Source of the DNA: Amphritea sp. | GTDB taxonomy: Bacteria; Pseudomonadota; Gammaproteobacteria; Pseudomonadales; Balneatricaceae | Length of the DNA: 16,556 nucleotides | Assembly (NCBI GenBank): GCA_018067325.1 | Contig: JAGPUU010000329.1 | Coordinates: 1 to 16,556, forward strand | Direction of reading: 5' to 3' | Shown: piece after piece, positions 7,390 to 15,591 of the stretch | Layout: each line of letters begins with the position of its first letter | Numbering within the stretch: position 1 is the first letter of the stretch | Made by a program: the position numbers and the translations under genes | Notes under the pieces: generated by a model | What the model saw: only the letters and a program-made list of their open reading frames with translations | What the model was told of the DNA's origin: nothing | Databases searched by the model: none

Positions 7390-8529
7390 ATGGAAACCTT
7401 TGCTGCTCCTCAGGGAGAATTTGAACTATCACGCTTTCCTCTCAGATCAAAAGAAACCTTACGCGCCTGGGACGCCGCTGACGAGTACCTGCTTAATTTT
7501 CTGATGGAAGAGCAACTCATCACAACGGAAAGCAGGGTTCTCATTTTGAATGATAATTTCGGAGCGCTGACCTGTGCCCTGTCAGAAACAAAACCCGTCG
7601 TCATCAGCGATTCATTTATCTCATTTCAAGGAATACTGGAAAATCTGAAAAGAAACAGCATCGAGAAGAGTACCGTTGCACTCAGAAATTCTTTGAAAGA
7701 ATACGGCGAAATTGATCAACCCTATAACCTTGTAATACTTAAAGTCACCAAAAGTTTGGCTCAGCTGGAAGATCAGCTGCACAGGATCCGGCCTTATATA
7801 GATAAATATACACGGGTTATTGCGGCCGGGATGGTGAAAGGGATTCATAGTTCAACACTGCAAATGTTTGAGTCCATAATTGGCACCACAACAACATCAC
7901 TCGCTCGCAAAAAGGCACGTTTAATTTTCAGCCACTTAAATCCTGCTCTGATCATTCCTGAAAATAGTTATCCCAGGTCCTATACGCTGGAAAATACTCA
8001 CTACGAAATTCTGAACCATGCCAACGTATTCTCAAGGGAGAAGCTGGATATTGGTACACGTTTTCTGATCGAAAACCTTCCGGTTAGTGATCGTTATCAG
8101 CAAATCATAGATCTAGGCTGCGGCAACGGCATTGTTGGACTGATGACAGCGTCAGTAAACCCCAATGCGAGCGTAAGCTTTATTGATGAATCTTATATGG
8201 CTGTTGCTTCCGCTAAAGCAAACTTTACAACAGCATTTCCCCACAGGCAGGCAAACTTTACAGTGACAGACTGTCTGAAAGGTATCGCCGCTGACAGCTG
8301 TGATCTCATTCTGAACAACCCCCCTTTTCACCAACAAAACGCGATTGGCGATTTTATCGCCGTACAGATGTTTAAAGAATCTTTTGCCGCACTAAAAAAA
8401 GGGGGAGAGCTTTGGGTAATAGGTAACCGTCACCTTGGCTACCACATAAAACTAAAACGACTTTTCGGTAACTGTTCGACTGTCGCAAGCAATAAGAAAT
8501 TTGTGATCCTGAAAATGATAAAGAAATAA
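7390..8529 (+). CDS. rlmG: 23S rRNA (guanine-N2)-methyltransferase RlmG (m2G1835)
   Basis: RlmG methylates N2 of a guanine in 23S rRNA (G1835 in E. coli numbering) with S-adenosylmethionine. The 379-residue length equals that of the E. coli enzyme (378). It has the two-domain layout: a degenerate N-terminal methyltransferase-like domain (about 1-185, with AWDAADEYLL and RVLILNDNFGALTCAL) and a catalytic C-terminal domain. The SAM-binding motif is DLGCGNG (241-247) and the catalytic motif is NPPF (310-313), followed by HQQ. The segment HANVFSREKLDIGTRF and the tail (LFGNCSTVASNKKFVILK) also match RlmG as I remember it. AGGA at 7381-7384 is a good ribosome-binding site for ATG 7390. Nothing looks broken. 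RsmC is the closest alternative but fits the N-terminal sequence less well. Confidence 0.93.
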   Translation: METFAAPQGEFELSRFPLRSKETLRAWDAADEYLLNFLMEEQLITTESRVLILNDNFGALTCALSETKPVVISDSFISFQGILENLKRNSIEKSTVALRNSLKEYGEIDQPYNLVILKVTKSLAQLEDQLHRIRPYIDKYTRVIAAGMVKGIHSSTLQMFESIIGTTTTSLARKKARLIFSHLNPALIIPENSYPRSYTLENTHYEILNHANVFSREKLDIGTRFLIENLPVSDRYQQIIDLGCGNGIVGLMTASVNPNASVSFIDESYMAVASAKANFTTAFPHRQANFTVTDCLKGIAADSCDLILNNPPFHQQNAIGDFIAVQMFKESFAALKKGGELWVIGNRHLGYHIKLKRLFGNCSTVASNKKFVILKMIKK

Positions 8530-8604
8530 TTTAAACCACGCGCCTCTACTGATATGGAAGAACATGGTTTTAATTAAACAGGCGTTTACATTTAAGTTAT
8601 TAAC

Positions 8605-8633
8605 TTGTCCAGTATCGAATCGACCAATATATC
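8605..8633 (+). promoter_or_regulatory. Possible sigma-70 promoter for the receptor operon
   Basis: TTGTCC (8605-8610) and TATATC (8628-8633) are separated by exactly 17 bases and each matches the consensus at four of six positions. The position suits the operon starting near 8721. A small inverted repeat, GGTAT-attc-ATACC (8641-8654), sits at the expected transcription start. This is an inspection call only. Confidence 0.35.
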
Positions 8634-8685
8634 TAAATACGGTATATTCATACCTTTGTAATTCCCACTGATTATATCTGGTCAT

Positions 8686-8710
8686 ATGTTTATCAGGAAA
8701 AGATAAACAT
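8686..8710 (+). repeat. Perfect 9-bp inverted repeat before the small membrane peptide gene
   Basis: ATGTTTATC (8686-8694) and GATAAACAT (8702-8710) are exact reverse complements with a seven-base AGGAAAA spacer. It lies between the candidate promoter and the first small open frame. No T-run follows, so it is not a terminator. It could be an operator for the receptor operon or a leader hairpin close to the ribosome-binding site. Confidence 0.65.
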
Positions 8711-8720
8711 GCTGTAGGTC

Positions 8721-8813
8721 ATGAGTATGCAATGGATAATCGAACATAACGGTTTTATTATCGAAGCAGTTTTGATGGGTACTTTTGTTATTTGGGTTGG
8801 TACACGGATCTGA
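8721..8813 (+). CDS. Putative small single-pass membrane peptide (28-30 residues)
   Basis: A short open frame runs from ATG 8721, or more likely ATG 8727, to TGA 8811-8813. The peptide begins MSMQWIIEHNGF and continues with an uninterrupted hydrophobic stretch (IIEAVLMGTFVIWVG), ending TRI. That is the pattern of a small bitopic membrane peptide with a short basic tail. The AGG at 8716-8718 stands eight bases before ATG 8727 but only two before ATG 8721, so the inner start is favoured. It ends 31 bases before the receptor gene and would share its transcript. I do not recognise a family. It may be a real small protein acting with the receptor-kinase system or a chance open frame; conservation would decide. 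Confidence 0.4.
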   Translation: MSMQWIIEHNGFIIEAVLMGTFVIWVGTRI

Positions 8814-8844
8814 GCAAGCCTAATGTCAGGAATGAACCACAACC

Positions 8845-10965
8845 ATGTCATTTATTAGTTTTCCCCTCGCTCTTCGCAGCGTTGTAACAACCACTATTTT
8901 CTTTGCCTGCTCTGCACAAAGTGCCGGACAGAGCGAATTATCCGAACTGGATTATCTCAACGACCTTCCCGTTACATTTTCTGCTACACGCTTATCTCAA
9001 ACACTGAACAAAGCACCCGCCTCAATAACAATTATTGACCGCCGCATAATTGAAGCATCCAGCGCCCTAACCATTTCGGAACTCCTGCGCCTAGTTCCAG
9101 GTATGCAGTCTTACCATATTGCCACCAACAATTCTGCAGCGGCCTATCATGGTATGAGCGATAAATTCCCGCCTCGGATGGAAGTAATGATCAATGGGCG
9201 GTCAGTATACCTTCCGTTATTTTCTGCCGTCAGCTGGGAAACTCTGCCTATAACGGTGGCTGATATTGAACGGATCGAAGTGGTAAGAGGTACCAATACG
9301 GTAACTCAGGGGTCAAATGCGTTTCTCGGCGCAATCAATATAATTACTCACACACCGCTAAGTGATCAGTCCAGTTTTATCCGTTATACCCGGGGTGAAT
9401 TCAATACGCGTAACATTCAGGCTCAACATAGCCAAGAAACTTCTCATGGCCATTATCGGGTTGCTGCCGGACTCTTAGGTAATGAGGGATACTCTTTCCC
9501 TTATAATGTGCAGGACCCTTACCTCAAACGTTACTTTAGTTTCGAAACGACAATGTCTCCCACACTGCTCGATACATTCACAATCGATCTTGGTTACTCC
9601 GAAGGCTATAGTTCAGTAGGTGATGTAGCACCAAAACCAGGCTGGGGCTTCGATCGCCGTGAATTTGAAACCAACCACCAACAACTTAGCTGGTCACATT
9701 TACTCAGTGGCTCAGATGAACTCAAAGTGACCTATGCCCACTCAGTAAATAACCTTAGCGCACAATTATTAACGGCAGAAGAAGCTGCTCCTTTGATAGG
9801 TCAGCCTGTCAGTGTCGCTCAGGAATTTCTTAACACTAATGCACCGTTTTTTATCACCTCAGAAACTGGCAATATTGAACAGCATGACCTTGAGATAACC
9901 CTGAAGCAGCAGCCTGAATATAATTCCCAAATAATAACAGGAGTTGCATACCGGGCTGCCAGCGCAAAAAACAGACAGCTACTGGATACAACAGAATGGG
10001 TAAAAGAGGAAAGTACACGCCTTTTTACTAACTGGGAATATTCTGGATTTACCGACTGGATACTCAATACAGGTGCGATGCTAGAGCATGCCAGCAACAT
10101 TGGCACGCGTGTATCCCCCCGTATTGCAGCCAACTATCAACTGTCTGATCAAAGCACTATAAGAACATCTGTAAGCCGAGCTTACAGAATGCCATCGCTA
10201 CTTGAAGCCAATTTTCAAAGTATTATTTATATTCCAGCGCCCTACACTGGGTTTTTCGGCGATATTTATGATTATGACTTCATCGCTAATGATCAGCTTT
10301 CACCGGAAAAATTAGACTCTGTCGACATCGGTTTAATGATCAACTGGCCTGAACTGCACTCGCAATTGGATACCCGTATCTTTTATGAAAAAATTGAGGA
10401 CGGGATAACAACCAGCTATCAATTGCAAGACGCGGCCATGCTCGCCTCAGCACCGCTCGATCCCGATCATCTCTACCGTAGCTATATGAATCGTGCGGAA
10501 TGGAGTAATCAGGGAGTTGAGTTCCAGTATAAATACCAGACTGAAGGTAATTTGAAGCCTCTCATCGTTATCAACTATGGCTATATCGACAGTAATGGTT
10601 TCAGAAATGACGGTAATAATAACGGAAGCCTGACTGACGTTATTAACAGGCTTGAAACCCGCAATCCAATGCATACAGCCTCAGCGTTAGCCAGTATTAC
10701 TCTGCCCAATCGCCTGCAATTAAGTCTGAGTCATTACTACCTGAGTTCGGTTCGTTGGCAGGAAGCTGTTAAAGACTCAAGTCCGCCCAATGCCCCTTAC
10801 CACCGTACAGATCTGAAAATTTCTCAAAATTTCCAAATATCACCCCAAAATAGGCTCAGTATCTCGCTGATTGTGCAGAACTTACTGGATAATCCCTATT
10901 CTGAGTTTTATGCTGAAAATATGTTTGAACAACGTACCTATGTACAAGCACAGCTGAGTTTTTAA
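8845..10965 (+). CDS. TonB-dependent outer-membrane receptor
   Basis: This 706-residue protein is a gated outer-membrane beta-barrel driven by TonB. A signal peptide ends near residue 27 (AQSA). The plug domain covers about residues 38-170: it opens with LPVTFSATRLSQ, continues with TISELLRLVPGMQSYH and ends with the family signature DIERIEVVRGTN (140-151) followed by QGSNAFLGAINIIT. The barrel fills the rest, with alternating strands, the conserved PEKLDSVDIG segment, a late VQNLLDNPYSEF box and a terminal Phe. The plug is of the BtuB/FepA/CirA class, but I see nothing that specifies the ligand (siderophore, cobamide or other). An AGGA lies 13 bases before ATG 8845, a rather long spacing. 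It is followed after 18 bases by a binding-protein gene and then a histidine kinase, which suggests sensing rather than simple uptake. Confidence 0.93.
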   Translation: MSFISFPLALRSVVTTTIFFACSAQSAGQSELSELDYLNDLPVTFSATRLSQTLNKAPASITIIDRRIIEASSALTISELLRLVPGMQSYHIATNNSAAAYHGMSDKFPPRMEVMINGRSVYLPLFSAVSWETLPITVADIERIEVVRGTNTVTQGSNAFLGAINIITHTPLSDQSSFIRYTRGEFNTRNIQAQHSQETSHGHYRVAAGLLGNEGYSFPYNVQDPYLKRYFSFETTMSPTLLDTFTIDLGYSEGYSSVGDVAPKPGWGFDRREFETNHQQLSWSHLLSGSDELKVTYAHSVNNLSAQLLTAEEAAPLIGQPVSVAQEFLNTNAPFFITSETGNIEQHDLEITLKQQPEYNSQIITGVAYRAASAKNRQLLDTTEWVKEESTRLFTNWEYSGFTDWILNTGAMLEHASNIGTRVSPRIAANYQLSDQSTIRTSVSRAYRMPSLLEANFQSIIYIPAPYTGFFGDIYDYDFIANDQLSPEKLDSVDIGLMINWPELHSQLDTRIFYEKIEDGITTSYQLQDAAMLASAPLDPDHLYRSYMNRAEWSNQGVEFQYKYQTEGNLKPLIVINYGYIDSNGFRNDGNNNGSLTDVINRLETRNPMHTASALASITLPNRLQLSLSHYYLSSVRWQEAVKDSSPPNAPYHRTDLKISQNFQISPQNRLSISLIVQNLLDNPYSEFYAENMFEQRTYVQAQLSF

Positions 10966-10983
10966 TTTACGAGCAAACGGAAT

Positions 10984-11946
10984 ATGCAGACAGCTACACT
11001 GGAAGTAGTTATAAAAGCCTCCGCCTACCGGCTTGCAATATGCATACTGGTAGGGCTTTTGCTCGTCTGCACTAATCTTAAAGCAGCGGAGTCACTACTG
11101 TTACTCAGCGGTGACAGTCCTACATATGAAAGTGTTGCATCCACAATTATCAGTCAAGGCCCCGCAATTCACATCGATACATCTTATCCAAGCCATCTGA
11201 CCAAAAACTCTGAACAGCACCTGTCTTCCTATAAGATAATCATCAGCGTCGGCAGCAAAGCAACTGAGTTTGCGATGCAATACGGCAGGAAAAACAGCAC
11301 TATTCTCAGTACTTTTATTCCCCGTCTCCAGTTTCAACGGTTATCAGAGAAATACTCTAACCGAATCGCAGAGAAACACATTTCAACTACCGCAGTTTTT
11401 CTCGACCAGCCGATGCAGCGACAGTTACGGCTTGCCTCGCTGATTAAACCAAACCTTAAAAAACTTGGTTTCACTCTCGGGCCCAATTCAGAAAAAATGT
11501 TACCTGAATTGAAAAAATCAGCAGAAGATATGGGCTTCAGCCTCAACTATCAAACCCTCGCTTTAAGTGACAATCCGATACAACGCATCCAACCCATTAT
11601 GGATGATTCTGATCTGTTTTTGGTCATTCCTGATCCCAGCACTTTTAATAAAACAACAGCCAAATGGCTTTTATATATGTCCCTGCGCAGCAAAGTACCA
11701 TTGCTTGCGTTCTCTCATAACTATGTTAAAGCAGGCGCTGTGGCCGCCTGTATTACCACGCCGGAAGATATCGGGCGTTATACCGCTGAACAGCTACACC
11801 TGATTGAAGGAGGGGCTACACCTCCTCCCACATACAGCCCCTATTTTAAAATCGTTACTAACCCCAAAGTAGCCAGACAATTAGGTATTTCAATCAGTAC
11901 AGCTGAAAACCTCCAACGGCAGATTCAGGAGGATGAAAACCAGTGA
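10984..11946 (+). CDS. Periplasmic binding protein of the ABC_sub_bind type (PF04392-like), orphan
   Basis: This 320-residue protein has a long N-terminal signal sequence (hydrophobic core about residues 17-29, likely cleavage after LKA near 34). The two-lobed periplasmic-binding fold resembles PF04392, known from putative ABC importers. Supporting stretches are VFLDQPMQRQLRLASLIKP, LGFTLGPNSEKMLPELKKSA, SDLFLVIPDPSTFNK and the hinge-like KVPLLAFSHNYVKAGAVAA. No permease or ATPase gene is adjacent, so it is probably not serving transport here. It starts 18 bases after the receptor gene and its TGA overlaps the kinase start by four bases (GTGA), so receptor, binding protein and kinase form one operon. 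I infer that it passes ligand occupancy to the kinase. No ligand can be named. The ribosome-binding site before ATG 10984 is weak, but no better start is visible. Confidence 0.82.
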   Translation: MQTATLEVVIKASAYRLAICILVGLLLVCTNLKAAESLLLLSGDSPTYESVASTIISQGPAIHIDTSYPSHLTKNSEQHLSSYKIIISVGSKATEFAMQYGRKNSTILSTFIPRLQFQRLSEKYSNRIAEKHISTTAVFLDQPMQRQLRLASLIKPNLKKLGFTLGPNSEKMLPELKKSAEDMGFSLNYQTLALSDNPIQRIQPIMDDSDLFLVIPDPSTFNKTTAKWLLYMSLRSKVPLLAFSHNYVKAGAVAACITTPEDIGRYTAEQLHLIEGGATPPPTYSPYFKIVTNPKVARQLGISISTAENLQRQIQEDENQ

Positions 11947-14636
11947 AATATAATAAAAAAAGACACTATGGAATTCGTCAACAAATACTGCTGATCACCC
12001 TGATACCGCTGGTTGTAATGACTCTGATTCTCGCCGGCTACTTTGTAACCACCCGAATATATGATAACCAGGAGGCGCTTATTGAGAGAGGCGAGACTAT
12101 GTCACGCCTGATTGCGCAAGCATCTGAATTCGGTCTGATCTCAGGTCTGACACATCAGTTATCCGCACTAAGCCAGGGACCAACTCAGGAAGCTGATGTT
12201 GCAGATGTGATTTTTATTAATCAACAGGAACGAGTTTTGTACCGCTCTGGTGACTTCGAACTAAATCTCGACCTGAAACAGCAACCTTATCGACAGGTAA
12301 GCGACAAAGTATGGCTCTTTACTACGCCTGTCGTTACCCAGGGAATAGTTGTCAGCGACTCACCCGAAAACCAGACAAAAATTGAACAAGAGTTACTTGG
12401 CTGGGTTGTTGTGGCTATGTCAACAAAGCCAATGCATAGCAGGGAAAATCAAATTATCAGTAATAGCCTGCTGATACTGCTAGGTGGCTTAGCAATCACC
12501 TTTATCATTGCTGCAAGGTTCGCTGAAACACTAACTAAACCGATAATTTCGCTCACATCCGCAGTCAAAAGACTTGAGGAGGGGCATCTCGATGCCCGGG
12601 TAAAAGTACAGTCGTCCGCTGAACTAGGCTCCCTAGAAAAAGGTGTAAACCTTCTTGGCGAACAAGTACAGAGCTCTAATCAGATACTTGAAAGCCAAGT
12701 TCATAAAGCAACAGACCGACTACGCAAAACAATGCACCACCTGGAAGACCAGAATATAGCTTTACAGAAAGCCCGACAGCGTGCAGATCAGGCAAACATG
12801 GCTAAAGATGAATTTCTTGCGCGTATGAGTCATGAACTTCGAACCCCCCTGACATCTGTTCTTGGTTTTACTAACATACTCAGGCAAACAAGCCTGACTA
12901 TTGAGCAACAAGAACACTGCCGTATCATAAATCAAACATCCACAATGCTGCTATCAATCATCGATGACATCCTGGATTTTGCCAAGCTTCAGTCAGATGC
13001 AATTAAACTCGAGCGCATTCAGTTCAACCCTGAACAGGTTATATTTGAAGCACTGGAAATGCAGTCACATAGTGCAGCAGCGAAAGGCTTAGAAATAGTA
13101 TACAAAGCGGATCCACATGCCTGTAATGATGTTTTGGGCGACCCAACCAGACTGCGCCAGATCGCTATTAACCTGATCAGTAATGCTATTAAATTTACTG
13201 ATACTGGTCATATTCTGGTAAATCTAAAAGTTATTAAAAAAACTCCAAGCCAGAAAAAACTAATGCTTAGCGTCAGGGACACAGGCATCGGTATTTCAGA
13301 AGAACACAGACAGCACTTGTTCAATGCCTTCTCACAGGCGGACTCATCTATTACCCGACGCTTCGGCGGCAGCGGTCTTGGGCTGGTCATTGTAAAAAAA
13401 CTTGTCGAGCTGATGCAGGGCGAAGTACAGCTGAACAGCCAGCCAAATATAGGGACTGATATAAGTTGTAGCTTTGTCGTCAAAACTCAGGCGAAGCTAA
13501 TTGAAAGCCACCAGGAGGCGGAACATAGTAAGGAGCTAATCATATTTGACCGGCATCCTGAGAGCCTTGCTTCGATCAACAGTATGGTAAAGCCTTCTGT
13601 CACTGACGTTACCGAATGCGCAACCCTACAGTCACTAGAAAAAGCCATATCGAAAGCACAAAGTCACGGGGCAACGTTAATCTTTGGGCTGAGCGCAAAC
13701 GTAGATATAGCCAATCAACAAAAACTTAAGATGACCGAGTTCCTCTCATCTTTCAAAGGAAAAATTCTACTTTTGACACCCGCGTTAATCAGCAACATGG
13801 AAGAGTTTGACTACCTGAAAAAGAATAATCAGCTAACAATAAGTAACAAACCATTACAGCGGGCTTTGCTGCAAAAATGGCTTCACCACTCACAAGATAA
13901 CAACCCTCAGGAAAAAGGAGGTGACCTGCACCTCCTTTCTCCAGAAACAATAGTTCTTATTGCCGAAGATAATGATTTCAATCGCCTTTTACTAAGAAAG
14001 ATTGTAGAGGCGGCCGGCGCCACTGTGTTTGAAGCGCGTAACGGTATTCAAGCGATAGAGCGTATTAATTCCATTAAACCAGATATCGTAATTATGGACG
14101 TACACATGCCGGAAATGGACGGTATCAGGGCAACTAAAGAGGTGCGTAAAACGCACCCACATATCCCTATTATCGCGTTAACTGCCGATGTAATATCAAG
14201 CGAAGAACATGCTTTACGTCAGGCAGGCATTACCCGGATCGAATATAAACCGATTAACGACAACAGACTTATTAAATTACTTAAACTGTTATCAAATAAA
14301 CCAAGCAATGCTGATAGCAAATCCTTAATAAAACCTAAGAACCCTCAAGAGGGTACCAATCTTGCTCGCTATCAGTTGAGTAAAGAGGACCTTCATAATG
14401 AACTCACAGCACAAATGAAGAGCCTGAAAGAGGCATTCAATCAGAACGACGAGATAGGTATCCGAAACCATAGCCATCAACTGATTGGGCTGGCCGGCCT
14501 CTTCGAATTACCAGAACTTGAAAGTTGCAGCTCAGAACTCAATGATGCGGTTAAAACAGGGAATAGTAGAAACACCTGGGATATCTTATGGCGACTGCAA
14601 CGCCTAATCGAGCATCATCAATATCTGGATGATTAA
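11943..14636 (+). CDS. BarA/GacS-like hybrid sensor histidine kinase (HAMP-HisKA-HATPase-REC-HPt)
   Basis: This 897-residue inner-membrane phosphorelay kinase resembles BarA in domain order. TM1 is about residues 15-35, a periplasmic sensor of roughly 135 residues follows, and TM2 is about 175-192. After these come HAMP (to about 250) and a coiled coil, then HisKA with His297 in MSHELRTP, and an ATPase domain with N-box N410/N414, DTGIG (446-450) and GGSGLGL (475-481). A receiver has phospho-acceptor Asp719 and Lys769. The HPt domain has His845 in HSHQLIG. Residues about 520-650 look like a degenerate receiver with no clear acidic pocket, as I recall in BarA. The start is GTG 11943, supported by a full AGGAGG at 11927-11932; it overlaps the upstream stop by four bases. 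No response regulator gene is nearby. It is probably a paralogue of BarA tuned to the upstream binding protein. Confidence 0.93.
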   Translation: MKYNKKRHYGIRQQILLITLIPLVVMTLILAGYFVTTRIYDNQEALIERGETMSRLIAQASEFGLISGLTHQLSALSQGPTQEADVADVIFINQQERVLYRSGDFELNLDLKQQPYRQVSDKVWLFTTPVVTQGIVVSDSPENQTKIEQELLGWVVVAMSTKPMHSRENQIISNSLLILLGGLAITFIIAARFAETLTKPIISLTSAVKRLEEGHLDARVKVQSSAELGSLEKGVNLLGEQVQSSNQILESQVHKATDRLRKTMHHLEDQNIALQKARQRADQANMAKDEFLARMSHELRTPLTSVLGFTNILRQTSLTIEQQEHCRIINQTSTMLLSIIDDILDFAKLQSDAIKLERIQFNPEQVIFEALEMQSHSAAAKGLEIVYKADPHACNDVLGDPTRLRQIAINLISNAIKFTDTGHILVNLKVIKKTPSQKKLMLSVRDTGIGISEEHRQHLFNAFSQADSSITRRFGGSGLGLVIVKKLVELMQGEVQLNSQPNIGTDISCSFVVKTQAKLIESHQEAEHSKELIIFDRHPESLASINSMVKPSVTDVTECATLQSLEKAISKAQSHGATLIFGLSANVDIANQQKLKMTEFLSSFKGKILLLTPALISNMEEFDYLKKNNQLTISNKPLQRALLQKWLHHSQDNNPQEKGGDLHLLSPETIVLIAEDNDFNRLLLRKIVEAAGATVFEARNGIQAIERINSIKPDIVIMDVHMPEMDGIRATKEVRKTHPHIPIIALTADVISSEEHALRQAGITRIEYKPINDNRLIKLLKLLSNKPSNADSKSLIKPKNPQEGTNLARYQLSKEDLHNELTAQMKSLKEAFNQNDEIGIRNHSHQLIGLAGLFELPELESCSSELNDAVKTGNSRNTWDILWRLQRLIEHHQYLDD

Positions 14637-15007
14637 AAGTCGACTGAAAGCGGAGCATTACGGATAAAGTTATCCAGATCCTTAGCCACTTCACGAATAT
14701 ACGAACGCCCTTCAGTATCATATAAGTAACCATTGATCCCTTGTCTGGCTATCACATGCTTCATCTCCCCCTGATCAAACTGATAACAACGTAGTCTATA
14801 CGCTTCAAGTTCATCGTCATGGGATATCGGAGTGTGAATAAAAAGGTTCCAGACAGGTTCTTTAGTTGCTCGAGTTTCAATACCTTGTAACAAAGCCAGT
14901 ACATATTCACGTTCAGGACGATAGACAGGAGGCCTGCCAAACATAAGCCCTGCCACTAATATGAAAAGCACTAACAAACTGACTAAAAATACCGCTATAA
15001 ACTCCAT
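14633..15007 (-). CDS. Small membrane-anchored protein of unknown function
   Basis: I do not recognise this family. From ATG 15007 it is 124 residues: an N-terminal membrane helix (about residues 3-24) with no cleavage site, then a soluble domain of about 100 residues containing YRPEREYVLALLQGIETRA and a C-terminal stretch ending NAPLSVDF. A TTG directly before this ATG would extend it by one residue, but the GAGG at the right distance favours the ATG. The GAGG overlaps the stop of the upstream DUF2489 gene, seven bases away, so the two are almost certainly cotranscribed and coupled. Its 3' end overlaps the end of the convergent kinase gene by four bases, with no terminator between them. The gene is likely real; its role is unknown. 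Confidence 0.75.
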   Translation of the reverse strand: MEFIAVFLVSLLVLFILVAGLMFGRPPVYRPEREYVLALLQGIETRATKEPVWNLFIHTPISHDDELEAYRLRCYQFDQGEMKHVIARQGINGYLYDTEGRSYIREVAKDLDNFIRNAPLSVDF

Positions 15008-15014
15008 CAAAACC

Positions 15015-15494
15015 TCAATGATACCGGCTCAAATCCTGCGCTAACAAGTTCTTAGCAGCGCTATGAATTTGACTTTTATATTGTGCCTCAAGAGTCTCGA
15101 TAAGGCCCATATACTTAAGCTTCTGCGGCCCCTTCAACTTCTTCCAGGCTTCCATCCGTGGTATATGGTTACTCTGTTCAAATACTTCATTAAACACCAC
15201 TAAACCTTCGTTCTGCGCGAGAAGAGGGTCTAGATTATCTAACAGAACTTTACATCGTATAGAGGCCTCAACCAGCGGAATTTCACCGTTGATGACTGAC
15301 TTCGCAATCACTTGCAAGCTTTCTATCAGATAGAGTCGATGCTCTCTAACCTCTGCGGCTATCTCCTGAAGTTTACGCTCTGCTTCAACACGCTTAGCTT
15401 TCTGTTTACTAAGCAGACGCCAGATAAAAATAGAAAGCCCTGTCACAACAAACAGATTCACTATAATTAAACTATAAATTGTTGTGTCAGACAT
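15015..15494 (-). CDS. DUF2489-family membrane-anchored protein
   Basis: This 159-residue protein has one N-terminal membrane helix (about residues 7-27), a charged coiled-coil-like linker (about 29-50) and a helical domain. That domain contains REHRLYLIESLQVIAKSVIN and LVEASIRCKVLLDNL, which fits my memory of DUF2489, a gammaproteobacterial domain of unknown function. The C-terminal LKGPQKLKYMGLIETLEAQY is also typical. ATG 15494 is preceded by CCGGAGTG, about eleven bases away, as ribosome-binding site. It is the first of two genes; its upstream side faces the 7-bp tandem array about 98 bases away, and its promoter must lie in or beside that interval. Function cannot be inferred, although a membrane location is clear. 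Confidence 0.77.
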   Translation of the reverse strand: MSDTTIYSLIIVNLFVVTGLSIFIWRLLSKQKAKRVEAERKLQEIAAEVREHRLYLIESLQVIAKSVINGEIPLVEASIRCKVLLDNLDPLLAQNEGLVVFNEVFEQSNHIPRMEAWKKLKGPQKLKYMGLIETLEAQYKSQIHSAAKNLLAQDLSRYH

Positions 15495-15591
15495 AAATAA
15501 CTACACTCCGGAAAAACTGTTTAAAGTACTCAGACAGACAAGATCATTATCTATTAAATAGGGTTAAAAAGCAGTGGCTATAGAAGAGAGC

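Noticed and set aside
8530..8580. Possible terminator behind rlmG (AAACCA ... TGGTTTT)
   Set aside because: The stem has six pairs with low G+C and a loop of more than 20 bases, too weak to call a terminator.
8686..8710. The inverted repeat as a Fur box for an iron-siderophore receptor
   Set aside because: It lacks the GATAATGATAATCATTATC-like pattern, so iron control cannot be supported.
8530..8844. A cobalamin or other riboswitch upstream of the BtuB-class receptor
   Set aside because: I found no B12-box-like sequence or multi-stem conserved core in the leader.
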